From Dryas octopetala (taxonomy: Eukaryota > Streptophyta > Magnoliopsida > Rosales > Rosaceae): 64,000 nucleotides of DNA. Below are positions 11,460 through 22,252 of the stretch, one piece after another (the stretch's first letter is position 1; every line of letters starts with the position of its first letter). The stretch covers positions 15,872,001 to 15,936,000 of the forward strand of contig OY992838.1 of NCBI GenBank assembly GCA_963921425.1. The letters are read 5' to 3'. The notes beneath the pieces were generated by a model. The model was given only the letters and a program-made list of their open reading frames with translations, did not search any database and had not been told where the DNA came from. The position numbers were made by a program, and so were the translations under genes.

Positions 11460-12300
11460 TAGCGAGGAATTATTTTTCCTCACTGTAAAGCACTTTTTGC
11501 GAGGAATAGTTCAGTTTGTCGTTCTAAGTATAATGAGCTTGGTCTCCAAACTTGTCTTAAAATTAGCGAGGAATAAGTTGATTTGGCGACGATATATATC
11601 CTCGCTAAATGACTCATTGCGCGAGGAAATATATATTACCTCGCTAAAGGATTGGAGGGAATTTTTCTCACACCCACCAATATTTTAGTGAGAAATTTAT
11701 TTTAATTCGTCGCTAAATATATTTTTTAGCGAGGACTTATTTTTCCTCACTATAAAGCATTTTTTGTGAGGAATTATTTTTCCTCACTATAAAGCATTTT
11801 TTGCAAAGAATATTTCAGTTTGTCGCTCTAAGTATGATGAGTTTGATCTCCAAACTTGTCTTAAAATTAGCGAGGAATAAGTTGATTCGGCGACGATATA
11901 TATCCTCGCTAAATGACTTATTGCGCGAGGAAATATATATTACTTCGCTAAAGGATGGGAGGGAATTTTTCCCACACTCGTCAATATTTTAGCGAGAAAT
12001 TTATTTTAATTCGTCGCTAATTATATTTTTCAGCAAGGAATTATTTTTCCTCACTATAAAGCATTTTTTGCAAGAAATATTTTAGTTTGTCGCTCTAAGT
12101 ATTAGTTTGTTCTCCAAACTTGTCTAAACATTAACGAGGAAAGGGTGGATTCGGCGACGACATATGTTTTCGCTAAATGACTCATTGCGCGAGGAAATAG
12201 ATATTTCCTCGCTAAAATGATTGGAGGTAATTTTTCTCACACCTGCCAATATTTTAGCGAGAGAATTATTTTAATTTGTCGCTAATTAAATGTTTCAACA
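11460..12300. repeat. Three tandem sub-terminal repeats of the CACTA element
   Basis: Units begin near 11460, 11727 and 12031 (periods about 267 and 304 bp). They share TTTTTCCTCACT, CGTCGCTAA and GAGGAAATA motifs in the same order. The second unit also has a local duplication of about 42 bp. This multiplies the putative transposase-binding sites at the left end. Confidence 0.8.
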
Positions 12301-12419
12301 AGAAATTATTGTTTGTCGCCTAAGATATGTTTGAGCGACGAAGTAATTTCGTCTCCCAAAGTCCTAGTGCCTTTTTTATGTGCAAATATATTTATGTATA
12401 AGCATATAATGCAAAAAAT

Positions 12420-13200
12420 TTTCCAACGATCAGCTGTACCGTTCATTTTTTAGTTCCCCATTTAAAGATTATTCCTACAAACAATTAGTTCAATCGAACA
12501 AGTAGATGAATTCCGATTTGGCCTAATTTTTGCATGGATGATCTTTGAGTATAAATATAGAAAATGAATGGCTCCGATCGTTGAAATGACGTTGTGGTCT
12601 TCACAATTATTGAAACGATAAGGTTTCAACGAAAAAGTTAATAAAATTATACTCTTCAAGTGTATTTTAATGTTGAAGCTCACATCTTGATTGTGTTTTT
12701 AACGATCCAAACCGTTCATTTTCTAGTTCTCCACCCAAATATTATCCCTAAAAAGATTTAGCTCAATCACAGATGTTGAAATGAGGTAATGACGATCGAA
12801 TTTATGAACAATCGTTGTTTTTCTAATGATAATTGAACAGGTAGATGAATTCTGATTTGGCCAATTGTTTGCAAGGATGATCTTTGAATATGAACATAGA
12901 AATTGAACGGCTCTGATCGTTGTAATAACGTTGTGGTTAATTTCCACAATTATTGAAACGACAAGGTTTCAACAAAAAAAGTTAATAGAATTATGCTCTT
13001 CAAGTGTATTTATATGTAGAAGCTCACATCTCGATCGTGTTTTCAATAATTCGAACCATTCATTTTCTAGTTCCCCACTCAAATATTACCCTCGTAAAAA
13101 CTTAGCTTAATCGAAAATGTAGAAGTGAGGTAACAGTGGTCGAATTTATGAATAATCATGGTTTTTCTAATGATAATCGAACAGGTAGATGAATTAATTT
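12420..13200. repeat. Internal tandem repeats of the CACTA element
   Basis: Segments near 12422-12720, 12720-13065 and 13065-13200 repeat the same order of phrases: CCGTTCATTTT, AGTTCCCCA, CAGGTAGATGAATTC, ATTATTGAAACGA, AAGGTTTCAAC, CTCTTCAAGTGTATTT. No coding content is recognised. Confidence 0.7.
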
Positions 13201-15077
13201 GACCGATTAATTTTAAAACTGTGTACTGCTAGCTAGTGGAGTTGTAAAACTCAGTCAACTTACAACTTAGTGAGTTTTGAAGAAGCTAAAGGAACTAAGT
13301 AATTGGTGTTTGGCTATCAACTTAACTGATGGGAAGAAGGGACCATATTTAAGATAAGAGACATCACCTTACTCAATTAAATGGACTTACACTTAACTTT
13401 GGCAGGGAAGAGAAACAAACTCAAACTCTTGTGTTGTTGCTGCACTCAATGCTATAGAAAGGTATATATTTAACTTGCTGTGAAATTAAATTTCTAAATG
13501 GAAAAATGCTTAAATTTATTGTTTATCTAGCTTAGTATTACTTGTGTTGTTTGTGAAATGGCAATGACTCTGTTGACAACTACTAAACTGCATCTTCATA
13601 AAAAAACACTCTATGCCCAACTGCTATTTTAATTATGTTTCATATTTTACCCAATTGTCCACCCTTTCTTAGTCTCTAATTTTAATTTATTGGTTGTTGT
13701 CTGTTTGTCTTGGATTTGTCATCACTGGACCATTTGGGGAAGAGCGTGTTGAAGGATTCCAGGTGCAGCTAATGCCATCGTTTAAGTGTACCCTCATAGG
13801 ATAGTTTATGTTTTAGTTAACTTCAAATTTATGTGGATGCATAAAAATGAAATTTTAGATTTAACCAAAGTGATATGCTCTAGTGGTGAACATATTACTC
13901 AAAGTCTACTCAATGTCCTTAATGGAAGAAAAATGCCGTGTATAACATATTACTCAAAGTCTATACTTTAGTGCATGTCTGCAATATAAGTGAACAACTC
14001 TTTTAATTTATATCATGAAAGATCTTCTACAATGTTCTATAGTGTCTTGGAAATTGGACTAGCTAATTAAGTATAACTCTATGTGTGATGTCTTTTGCTT
14101 GTATGTAGTGTCCTAAACTATAGATTGTTGAGACTCAGCAACAACAACTTGACTCTCACAGTCTCACCCAAAGTGAAGTAATCAAAGTCTTGGAGGAGAA
14201 GATCAAAAAGTGTAAGGAGAGGAGCGACAAGTTTGAGCAGTACTTAATTTCTTTTGTTTTTGTACTTAATTATGACTTTTAGGAGACTTAGTGAATGTTA
14301 ATTTAATGGCATTGTGAAACCAGTTTGAACTAGAATTGATATATGTTATATCTTGTTTTAATTTTTGTCTTATTTGGTTATCAATAAATATAAAAAAAAA
14401 ACTACAAAATGATCTATAAAATATCAAACTTTTGGTGTTAAAAAATATTTTCCTCGTTGTAGAGGACCTATAGCGAGAAAAGTATTTCTCGGCAAAGAAA
14501 ACATATTGCGAGCAAAATATGAGACTTCCTCACTCTAAAGAACCTATTGGGAGGATATAATTTCTCATTATAAATCACTTACAGCGAAGAAAATCACATT
14601 GCGTCGTTGAAAGGAAATAAATTTTTATATTTTAAAAATTACTATATTAATTATATTATTAAACTTTAGCGAGGATTTTAGCTTTAGCGAGGAAAAAAAT
14701 GTCGCCAATAAAATTATTTGCAGACGTTTTTAATGGTTTTTACGTCAAATTAACTCCTTTTTTGCGAGGAATTATATTCTCGCAAAAAGGATTCAGCGAG
14801 GAAATTATTTTAGCGTCGTTGAAATAGTACAGTGAGGAATCCAGATTTTCGTCGCCGTAGACTTTTCTCGACGGCGATTCGGCGACAAGTCGATGACGAA
14901 TGAAAAATCCTCGCCAAAAGTCTTTATTGTTGTAGTGAAACGAACAGTTCTGCAACCATTTTTTTTTTTTCATTTTCATTCATTGTATTAGTTCTTAGTA
15001 GTTGGATCTGCACATTAATGATGTGGCAAGCTCACGTTAAAACATAGCAGCAGATCCTAGCAGAGAGAAACATAGCA

Positions 15078-15545
15078 GAAGATTCGTGTCCAAAAGGGTG
15101 TCTTTCAATTTCTATCATAGAGTACTGAGCATTTCTTGGTCTTGTTTCTTGGTTTTTTTTTTTTCTCATGTGGTTCTGTCTATCTAATCTTTCAGTCCAA
15201 CATGCATGGAGATAATGAAGTAGAGGAAGAAGAAAGAAATTATTAGAAGTCGTTGAAAGTCTATCAATGTCTATGAAAGTTTTTTAATAAAACTTCATGA
15301 AAGTCTGAAGATCCGTGTCCAAAAGGGTGTCTTTCAATTTCTATCATAGAGTACTGAGCATTTCTTGGTCTTGTTTCTTGATTTTTTTTTCTCATGTGGT
15401 TCTATCTATCTAATCTCTCAGTCTAACATGCATGGAGATAATGAAGTAGAGGAAGAGGAAATGGAAGAAGAAAGAAATTATTAGAAGTCGTTAAAAGTCT
15501 ATCAATGTCTATGAAAGTTTTTTAATAAAACTTCATGAAAGTCTA
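15078..15545 (+). repeat. Tandem duplication, period 229 bp, in TIR element
   Basis: 15078-15306 and 15307-15545 are near identical (CGTGTCCAAAAGGGTGTC, ACATGCATGGAGATAATG and following). The second copy has an extra 12-bp GAA-rich block. It is a local duplication in the right sub-terminal region of the TIR element. Confidence 0.9.
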
Positions 15546-15640
15546 TGAAAGTCTATCAGAATTCTAAATGTCTATAAAAGTCTGTCACTTAAAAAAAGTC
15601 GTTAAAAGTCATTAAAAGTCTAAATTGAGTACACCCCCTA

Positions 15641-17870
15641 AATTAATTCGTACGAATATCATCAATTTAAATATTACATTGACTATTATCATGTCTGATT
15701 TTGCAGATCCGCCAAGGTGATTTTTCACCTTTACTTCGAGGGAGCGGCTCCTCGAACAATATGTTGTAGATAATTACGTCAAAATTGAAATATAGAAACT
15801 CATATGGGTCCCCCACAATCAATAAAAACTTTGTGCTGACGTTTATCGAGGACTTTTTAATTCTTTAAATACAGGAGAAACTAATGCAAGTATGAATCTC
15901 ATATCACCATTGTTGAGATATATATCATTAGTTGTGTATATAAAATACTTGATGGAATTCACATTGGACTAGGTAACATCAGTTGTAGAACCATTCTCTC
16001 ATCATCATTTGTTGGAAGCCCGCATGACATGTACAAGTGGTATCAAAACGCAATGACCTTGGTTAAAAAATATGGCAAGCCAGATCTTTTCATTACATAC
16101 TATGACATGTAATCCAAGCTGGGAAGAAATTAATTAAGAGCAAATTACTACCCGGCCAAACGCCCCAAGATCATCCTGATCACTTATTAACTAGAATATT
16201 TTCATGCAAAACTTGAGCAGCTAAAGGAAGACATCACTGACAAAGATGTATTAGGCAAAGTTGTTGTTTATGTGTTCATAATTGAATTTCAAAAACGAGG
16301 TCTCCTACACATGCATATGTTGGTCATCTTAGATGAAAATGATAAGCTTCGCAACCTAGATGATTATGACCATATTGTTAGGGCTGAAATACCAGACGAA
16401 GATGAAAAGACTCTACTATACAATGCGGTACGTATTAAAACATATGATTTATGGTTCATGTGGAATACAAAAATCTTCGATCTCTATGCATGAAAAATTG
16501 TAGATGTAAAAGAAGTTAGGTACCCAAAATCATCTGCACCTGTGACTATTTAGGGGAATGATTCTGTATTTGATTTATCGAAGGAGAGGAAATCACGTGC
16601 ACGTCCTGCTGGATCGACTTGGAAACGTAATGGTTGACAACAGTTGAGTTGTTCCATATAATCCATGGTTAGTTTTGAGGTGTGATAGTCACATCAATGT
16701 TGAAATATGTTGCAGCATAAAGAGCGTCAAATACTTATACAAGTACGTGTACAAAGGTCCAGATAGAGTCTTCCTTGAATTGCTGTTAGATCCTATTCGT
16801 GATGAAATTAGACAATTTGTAGATGCAAGATGAGTTTGTACATCAGAAGCATTGTGACATATATTCAAATTCATCATGTATAAAATACACTCGTCGGTGT
16901 TGCGATTACAAATCCATCTTCGCGATATGCATAAAGTTCGATTGAGGTTGATGACTTTGTAAGGAATATCTTGTCAGATGAGAGAACAAGGATGACAATG
17001 CTTATTGAATTTTTCTTAGCGAACCATATGGATGAGGATACAAGACGATATTTGTATCGAGAGTTCCTCGAATATTATTGATGGAATGGCCAACAAAAAG
17101 TCAGGGTTGAAAGGAGGAACAATATCAAGGTTATTTGGAGAATATATATACAGTCTCACCTTCTGAAGGGAAAAAGAAATTTATCTTAATTCATATTCTT
17201 CTCAATCATGTTAGAGGATCAACATCATTTGAGGATTTAAGAATAGTTGATGGTGTATTGCATCCTACATTTAAGCAAGTAGCTGAAAAAAGGAGGTTTG
17301 TTAGAAAAAGATGAATTATTCGATAGTGTTTGCTTGATGCCTCAATCATAAAGATGTCATTGGCTTTAAGAAGATTGCTTGTCACAATTTTGGTATATTC
17401 TGAACCAATGAACGTTCAAAGAATGTGGGATAAATTTTATTCATTCATGACCAAAGATTATCCTTCCTCGAGTAATATTTTGGTTGTCAAAAAGTTTACG
17501 GGATTTAAACGGATAATTGGTACAATTTAACAAGAACATTAAAAGAGTTTGATTTACCTCATATGACAGTTGAGATGCATTGAAAACGAACTTTTGATAA
17601 CCGTTCCACATGAAGACCTTAATGCAATGTAACGCTTAAATTAAGACCAAATGTTTTTTGTTGAAAGGGGTGATGGTTCAATATTTTTTGTGGATGACCC
17701 AAGTGGAACTGGAAAAACTAACTTATATTGTACACTGCTAACAAACTTGAGAAGAATGAGATATGTTGTATTAGCAACAGTAACATATAGAATAACAACG
17801 ATGATATTACCTGGAGTGAGGATATATAGCCTATTCTAGATTCAATATTTCACTCAATCATGATGCGTCA
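15641..17870 (+). mobile_element. Helitron remnant, Rep and helicase part
   Basis: Plus-strand translation resumes with FQQYVVDNYVKIE-like residues near 15740. It continues with TMTCNPSWEEI, the Helitron-like N domain FIIEFQKRGLLHMHMLVILD (16272-16340; the HxH pair of the Rep nuclease is visible), and a Pif1-type helicase P-loop FFVDDPSGTGKTNLY at 17680-17730. The reading frame is broken many times, so this is a dead copy. It is the continuation of 9640-10517 and continues again at 18241. Confidence 0.85.
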
Positions 17871-18240
17871 TGATGTAGTATATTAAATGGGGTGGGCAAT
17901 ACAGAGAGTAGGCTAAGTAAGCTACAGGTCAGTACATTATGAATGCTCATTCATATGTACATTCAGTTTTAAAGTTAGATACATTATGAACATACATCCA
18001 TTAATGCATTATGAATTTACATTCATAATTTACATTTATTAGATGTATTTAATAGAATAAGCCTTTAAGTAAGACCCTTTGTAACCTTGAAAGATTATTC
18101 AGCTTCTCAATTAATTTGATAATCATTTTCAAAACTATCTTTCCAGTTTATCTTACTAAAGAAAACTCTCTACGTTCCTTAGATTTTTCTTTGATGAATT
18201 TAATTAGGGTTTCTTTTACTACTTTCGCTATATTACATCA
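17871..18240. mobile_element. 370-bp insertion in the Helitron helicase (possible solo LTR)
   Basis: Helicase similarity (AYSRFNISLN left, SMCSINKQT right) is interrupted exactly here. The insert begins TGATGTAGTATA and ends TATATTACATCA, a 12-bp inverted repeat with one mismatch, and the trinucleotide TCA flanks both sides. TG...CA ends and size suggest a solo LTR, but the apparent 3-bp rather than 5-bp duplication leaves the class open. No coding content. Confidence 0.55.
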
Positions 18241-18480
18241 TCAATGTGTTCAATTAACAAACAAACTAATTCAGCCAGATTAATACAAAAGACAAAGGAG
18301 ATTATTTGGAATGAAGCCACAGTGGCATATCGTCATGCCTTTGAAGCAATGGATCGAACTTTTAGAGATATCACCGATGTCAATTTACCGTTTGAGGAGA
18401 AGATAATGATATTTGGGAGATTTCCATCAAGTTCTTCATATCGTGATTGTGGGGGTGGGGGGAGGAGGAATACAGACAAC
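18241..18480 (+). mobile_element. Helitron remnant, helicase distal part
   Basis: Reads SMCSINKQTNSARLIQKT and EIIWNEATVAYRHAFEAMDR, then TFRDI, matching the Pif1-type helicase downstream of the P-loop. Similarity fades after about 18450. No Helitron 3' hairpin or CTRR end was identified. Confidence 0.8.
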
Positions 18481-20312
18481 GAATATATAAATTGGCTATG
18501 GGTTATCTGTATTAGGTTGGTTATTGTTGGCACAATTAAAACTTTGTGTTTAAATTTGTAAGCAGATGCCTTTTTCATTGTGTTGTTGGTCTAATGGCTG
18601 CCTTACTCCTAAAATTGCAATATATTTCATTTCATCTATTCTTGCCAATATGCTTATGTGATACAGTGGAAATCTAACCCAATGACAACTGAAAAAGAGA
18701 AAAACATAGACAAAATAAATAAATTGGGTTGTGTAAAAATAACTTAAAATGAAACATGCAGAAATACCTATATTAATTGTAATCAAATGAAGCAAAAACT
18801 CCCACAAATTACACCAGCAGTCTCGATCTCTCCTATGAGTAAAATGAATCTAGTAGCATCCCTCCCAATGCAACAAATCAACCATGTCAAAATCACGTTG
18901 AAGAACAAAAAATACATTCAACCGCAAAGGTCATGATCTACACAAAGGCCTCCCAGAGATACAACTCAATCGCTAACCTAAGACAAAACCAACCAATTTT
19001 CTCTTATATGCAGCACGCAACAGGCAAGCTAGCCGACAACAACTCAATAACTTAATCTCAAAACATCACAATCACCACTGGTTTGGAGGAATAACAGTTC
19101 AACAATATGTCAACAACATGTATATTGAATAGCACTCAAAATATGCTAATGTCAGACAATGTATTAACTTGTAATACAGTAACTAAGAATGACCACTATA
19201 CGGGAGAAACAACTTACTTACTCATTTTCTTGTTGAGGCACGCCCAACACACGTTCTGCTTCGAACTTCAAATTCATTCGTGCATCATAGAAGTCATAAT
19301 CTTTAAGGATGTGTGAATTCAAAATTGAAAGTAGACCGCAAGGCATCATGGATCTTCCTATCTTCGTGAAGGTTAAATCTGAATCGTATACTAAGACTTT
19401 GTGAGCCACCAGGTCAATAACAATGGCACACTAGTTTTTGCTTTAGGCATTAAATGGATAGTACACTTTATCAACCCATGGCACACTATAAGGGGGTTGG
19501 TGCCCGCCACAAATTTGAGCATGCTTGCCAAAATTTTTACGTTATCCTTGGTCTCCCTAGTCCTAGCTTAGTGCTTGCACTAAGCAAGGCGGTTGAAGAA
19601 GGCCACAAGTGGAAGCAACCGATGCTTTGGTCATTTAGTTGACTCCTTGCTGCCAGTCCATGCTTGCTATCATGCTGGCAAAAGTAGGGGTTTCGGCCGG
19701 TTTTACTTACGTAACCACTCCCTTGGTTGGGGGCTGTGCTGCCCTGCCTTTCGATCGATACACAGTTGAGAAGGCCGATCACGAACGCTACGGGTGTGGG
19801 AGTGATCCTGGTCAGGTTTTGAAGCTTGTGATGCACGCTGTAACAAGTTGCTGCCACAACAGGGTAAGACATGAAATGTCAAATTACGAAACATGGAATC
19901 ATTGAACATGGCAATTACACACAATCAAAACAACACTAGCGAATCATTCCCACACGATATCTAATGGATTGCCAGACCATTTCGTCCAGCAAGTAACCGT
20001 ATGCCCGTGTTTGAAGAAGTCGGTGCTAGTTAGTAAGGGAAATATTGTTTTGAAAAATATATAAGGGAAAATGTGTTTCCATTAAATTTGGCAAGATAAG
20101 TATAAAAATGGGAGTAAGGCTGTCATTTTTATGTCCTCATGCAAACATTGAATTTGTCCATTCTACCTAAGTACTACCCACTTATAACAATGACAATAAG
20201 GCTACATGTGGGTTCTTGACAAGGAATGTTTTTCATTTGCTAATTTAGAAGCGACAGTCATGACAAATATCATAGCATAGAAACTGCCAAAAACAAGTAA
20301 GAAATATTTATT
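18481..20312. other. No recognised gene
   Basis: Repeat-like DNA. Overlapping open frames on both strands at 19454-19905 have no recognisable domain. The only conserved-looking piece is on the minus strand at 19233-19441. Confidence 0.4.
19233..19441 (-). pseudogene. Unrecognised conserved-looking exon-like fragment
   Basis: The minus strand reads about 69 residues without a stop, including AIVIDLVAHKVLVYDSDLTF, GRSMMPCGLLSILNSHILKD and FYDARMNLKFEAERVLGVPQ, ending with a TGAGTAAGT that could be either a stop or a splice donor. Composition is protein-like (mixed hydrophobic and charged, unlike the surrounding frames). I do not recognise the family and find no flanking exons, so it may be a gene fragment carried by a repeat. 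Confidence 0.3.
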
Positions 20313-20700
20313 TAAATTTAAGGGATTAATGCCAATTTGGTCCTCATACTATTATACTTGTATCTGTTTGGTCCCCAGACTTTTTCAATTTTGTCAATTG
20401 AGGTTGTTCAGTCAATTTATACATTTTCCGTCCAAAGCTCCATTTTCATAGCCATGTGCCAATCACGTGCCCTCATTTTTTAGGGCAAAATGGTCACTCT
20501 AAACTATACCATAACTCCACGCGCGTTTCAGCCAAGACATGTTCATTTGATTTCAATTTAGAGTTGAAGTATGAAATTTTTGAGAAATTGAGGGCAGAGA
20601 ATACAAATCTTCCACTGCACCATCAATATTGAAGGAGATTTGCTAACCAAGATGAACAAAAGAATCAACTTACTAGTTGGTGACCTGCGGCATAACAAAC

Positions 20701-21082
20701 AGTGTTGCAAATGGAGATTTGTGACCCCATTGCGGACTTCTTGCACCAATGCAAATCCTAGAAGGAGATTCTATGCTTGCTACTCAGGGGTAACTTAAAT
20801 TTTGCAATTTTTGGTTTTGTTTCTGGTATTTAATACTGAGTTTTTTTTTTAGGGAAATATGGGGTGTGATTACTGGGAGTGATATAAACCCCAATGTGTG
20901 ATTGTTCAAGATCCATATTACCTAGGCTGCTTAGAAGTAATAACAGCATGGAGGACCAACTGACTTGGCATAAAGCAAAGGAGAAAAAGCTTTGGTGTTT
21001 TGTTTGTTTTTGTCTTGGATGTTCATATTGGTCGATGTCGTTGTTGTCTTGGCTTGAGAAACATGGTCAGGCTCGCTTATAA
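20701..21082 (+). pseudogene. GRF-type zinc-finger gene fragment carried by the MULE
   Basis: Exon-like 20701-20789 reads CCKWRFVTPLRTSCTNANPR then RRFYACYSG before a GGTAAC donor. After a T-rich AG acceptor near 20853 the second part reads GKYGV, then, across a frame change, CDYWEW and PMCDCSRSILPRLLRSNNSM, followed by a charged stretch and a hydrophobic segment (WCFVCFCLGCSYW). The pattern C-K-W, TS-T-NP-RRF-C, C-Y-W and P-MC is that of GRF-type zinc fingers followed by a C-terminal membrane helix, a small protein type often multiplied in plant genomes. The frame is broken between the two parts. It lies between the MULE inverted repeats, so it is transposon cargo. Confidence 0.7.
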
Positions 21083-21544
21083 ACAAGTAAAGTATAATGA
21101 AGCGTTGTGGATTTATGATTTATGGGGTTTGTGGTATGTTTATTGTATCATACTTGGGTTTTGTATGCAATCCATGGCTGTTTGGAAAATTTAGAAAAAT
21201 GGATTTCGTATGGTTTCTTTATTATATATGGGTTTCTCACTTTCCATGGTTAATAAAAATCCAAGGTTAATTATGATGTAAGAAAGTGAATCAAAATCAC
21301 AATTCCTAAGAAAGTTTATTTTTTGTACTGAGATTGAAAAAACTCTCATTTTGTACATTCCTACATTAACATGTTAAGCACATAATTGAACCAATTTGTG
21401 CATTCCTACTATTTAAATCCAACCATTAATTCACATGTAAATTAAGAACATAATTTGACCTTTCATAATTGAACATAAGTAAACCTGTGGACAAGTTTCG
21501 TAATTCATTTCAAAAGTACATAATTGAACATAATAGGACATAAT

Positions 21545-21765
21545 TCATGCATGCATTTCATGACCCCTTATTAGGTGTGACATATAATACTCTACTTCTT
21601 CCCCTTTGTACCGAAGTTGGTTAGAAAAGTCAAATAAGTCTACCAATGTCACATAGTCAACATTCATATCATCAACCCATTTGACTTTACCCCCATTGTT
21701 TAACCTGTTACTAATAAATTCACTACCATAATGCAATTCAAAAGAGAACTTATCTGGATCAGCTA
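21545..21765 (-). pseudogene. mudrA N-terminal (PB1-like) fragment
   Basis: The minus strand reads DKFSFELHYGSEFISNRLNN, GGKVKWVDDMNVDYVTLVDL and VEYYMSHLI, the N-terminal domain that precedes the DNA-binding region in plant mudrA-type transposases. No DNA-binding or catalytic domain follows. Flanking phrases such as CATAATTGAACATAA recur near the mudrA remnant at 29.0 kb, suggesting a common family. Confidence 0.6.
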
Positions 21766-22225
21766 CAACATTTAACCAAAAGAAGTAGTTAACAACAAGT
21801 ATACAGAGACCATATACTGCATAAAAGTGAACAACAAATATACAAAGACCAACAACAAGTATATAAAAGTAAAATCTACTAAAGTACATGCACCCAATTA
21901 ACTATTATAATTTATTAATTTAAAACTTTGTGTAAGTTAAAAAAAGGAAAATTTTTAAATTACAACAATCACTGTATCACTTCACTTCAATTCATAACAT
22001 AAATAAAAATAAATTATAATAAAAGAAAACCAACTTTACTGCATCATCTAGAGCATATTGAAACAAAGTTATAATAGTTGAGATTTGTCACATGGGAAGA
22101 GGTGTAATCCAAATATTTAAAGCAAAATAAGTCGAAAGACTCTTTATGGCTTCCTTGTTCACTAGTAACAATGTGATGGACAAATTTGTCTACAAATTCC
22201 AACCAAAGTCCAAAGAATATTTACT

Positions 22226-22252
22226 GATATATATATATATATATATATATAT
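22226..22252. repeat. TA microsatellite
   Basis: A pure run of AT dinucleotides within the MULE. Confidence 0.9.

Larger units (their letters stand above)
11424..14937. mobile_element. CACTA (En/Spm) element, 3.5 kb, non-autonomous
   Basis: The termini are CACTACAACAA (11424-11434) and TTGTTGTAGTG (14927-14937), a perfect 11-bp inverted repeat. The 3-bp target duplication AAA lies at 11421-11423 and 14938-14940. Both ends carry many sub-terminal motifs of the type TAGCGAGGAA and its complement TTCCTCGCTA, the usual transposase-binding arrays of this superfamily. No intact transposase was found. The only protein-like hint is a coiled-coil-like stretch (SEVIKVLEEKIKKCKERSDK) near 14170-14240, which resembles the C-terminus of plant En/Spm transposases, and a possible exon near 13405-13460. 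It sits inside the TIR element at 10520-15638. Confidence 0.93.
10520..15638. mobile_element. TIR element inserted in the Helitron (itself split by CACTA)
   Basis: The left end GGGGGGTTGTACTCAAT and the right end (reverse complement GGGGGTGTACTCAAT) form inverted repeats of about 38 bp that continue as AGACTT, TAATGACTTTTA. TA flanks both sides (10518-10519, 15639-15640), and Helitron coding similarity resumes beyond each end. Sub-terminal regions are full of short phrases such as AAAGTCTATGAAAGTC. Without the nested CACTA it is about 1.6 kb, with no recognisable transposase. The superfamily is open: termini resemble PIF/Harbinger-like MITEs, but a TA duplication also fits Tc1/mariner. Confidence 0.75.

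Noticed and set aside
11460-12300. Repeats with regular spacing considered as a CRISPR-like array
   Set aside because: This is plant nuclear DNA, the units are about 270-300 bp and diverged, and they lie at the end of a CACTA element.
19454-19905. Overlapping open frames on both strands
   Set aside because: No recognisable domain in any frame and no splice or start context that singles one out.
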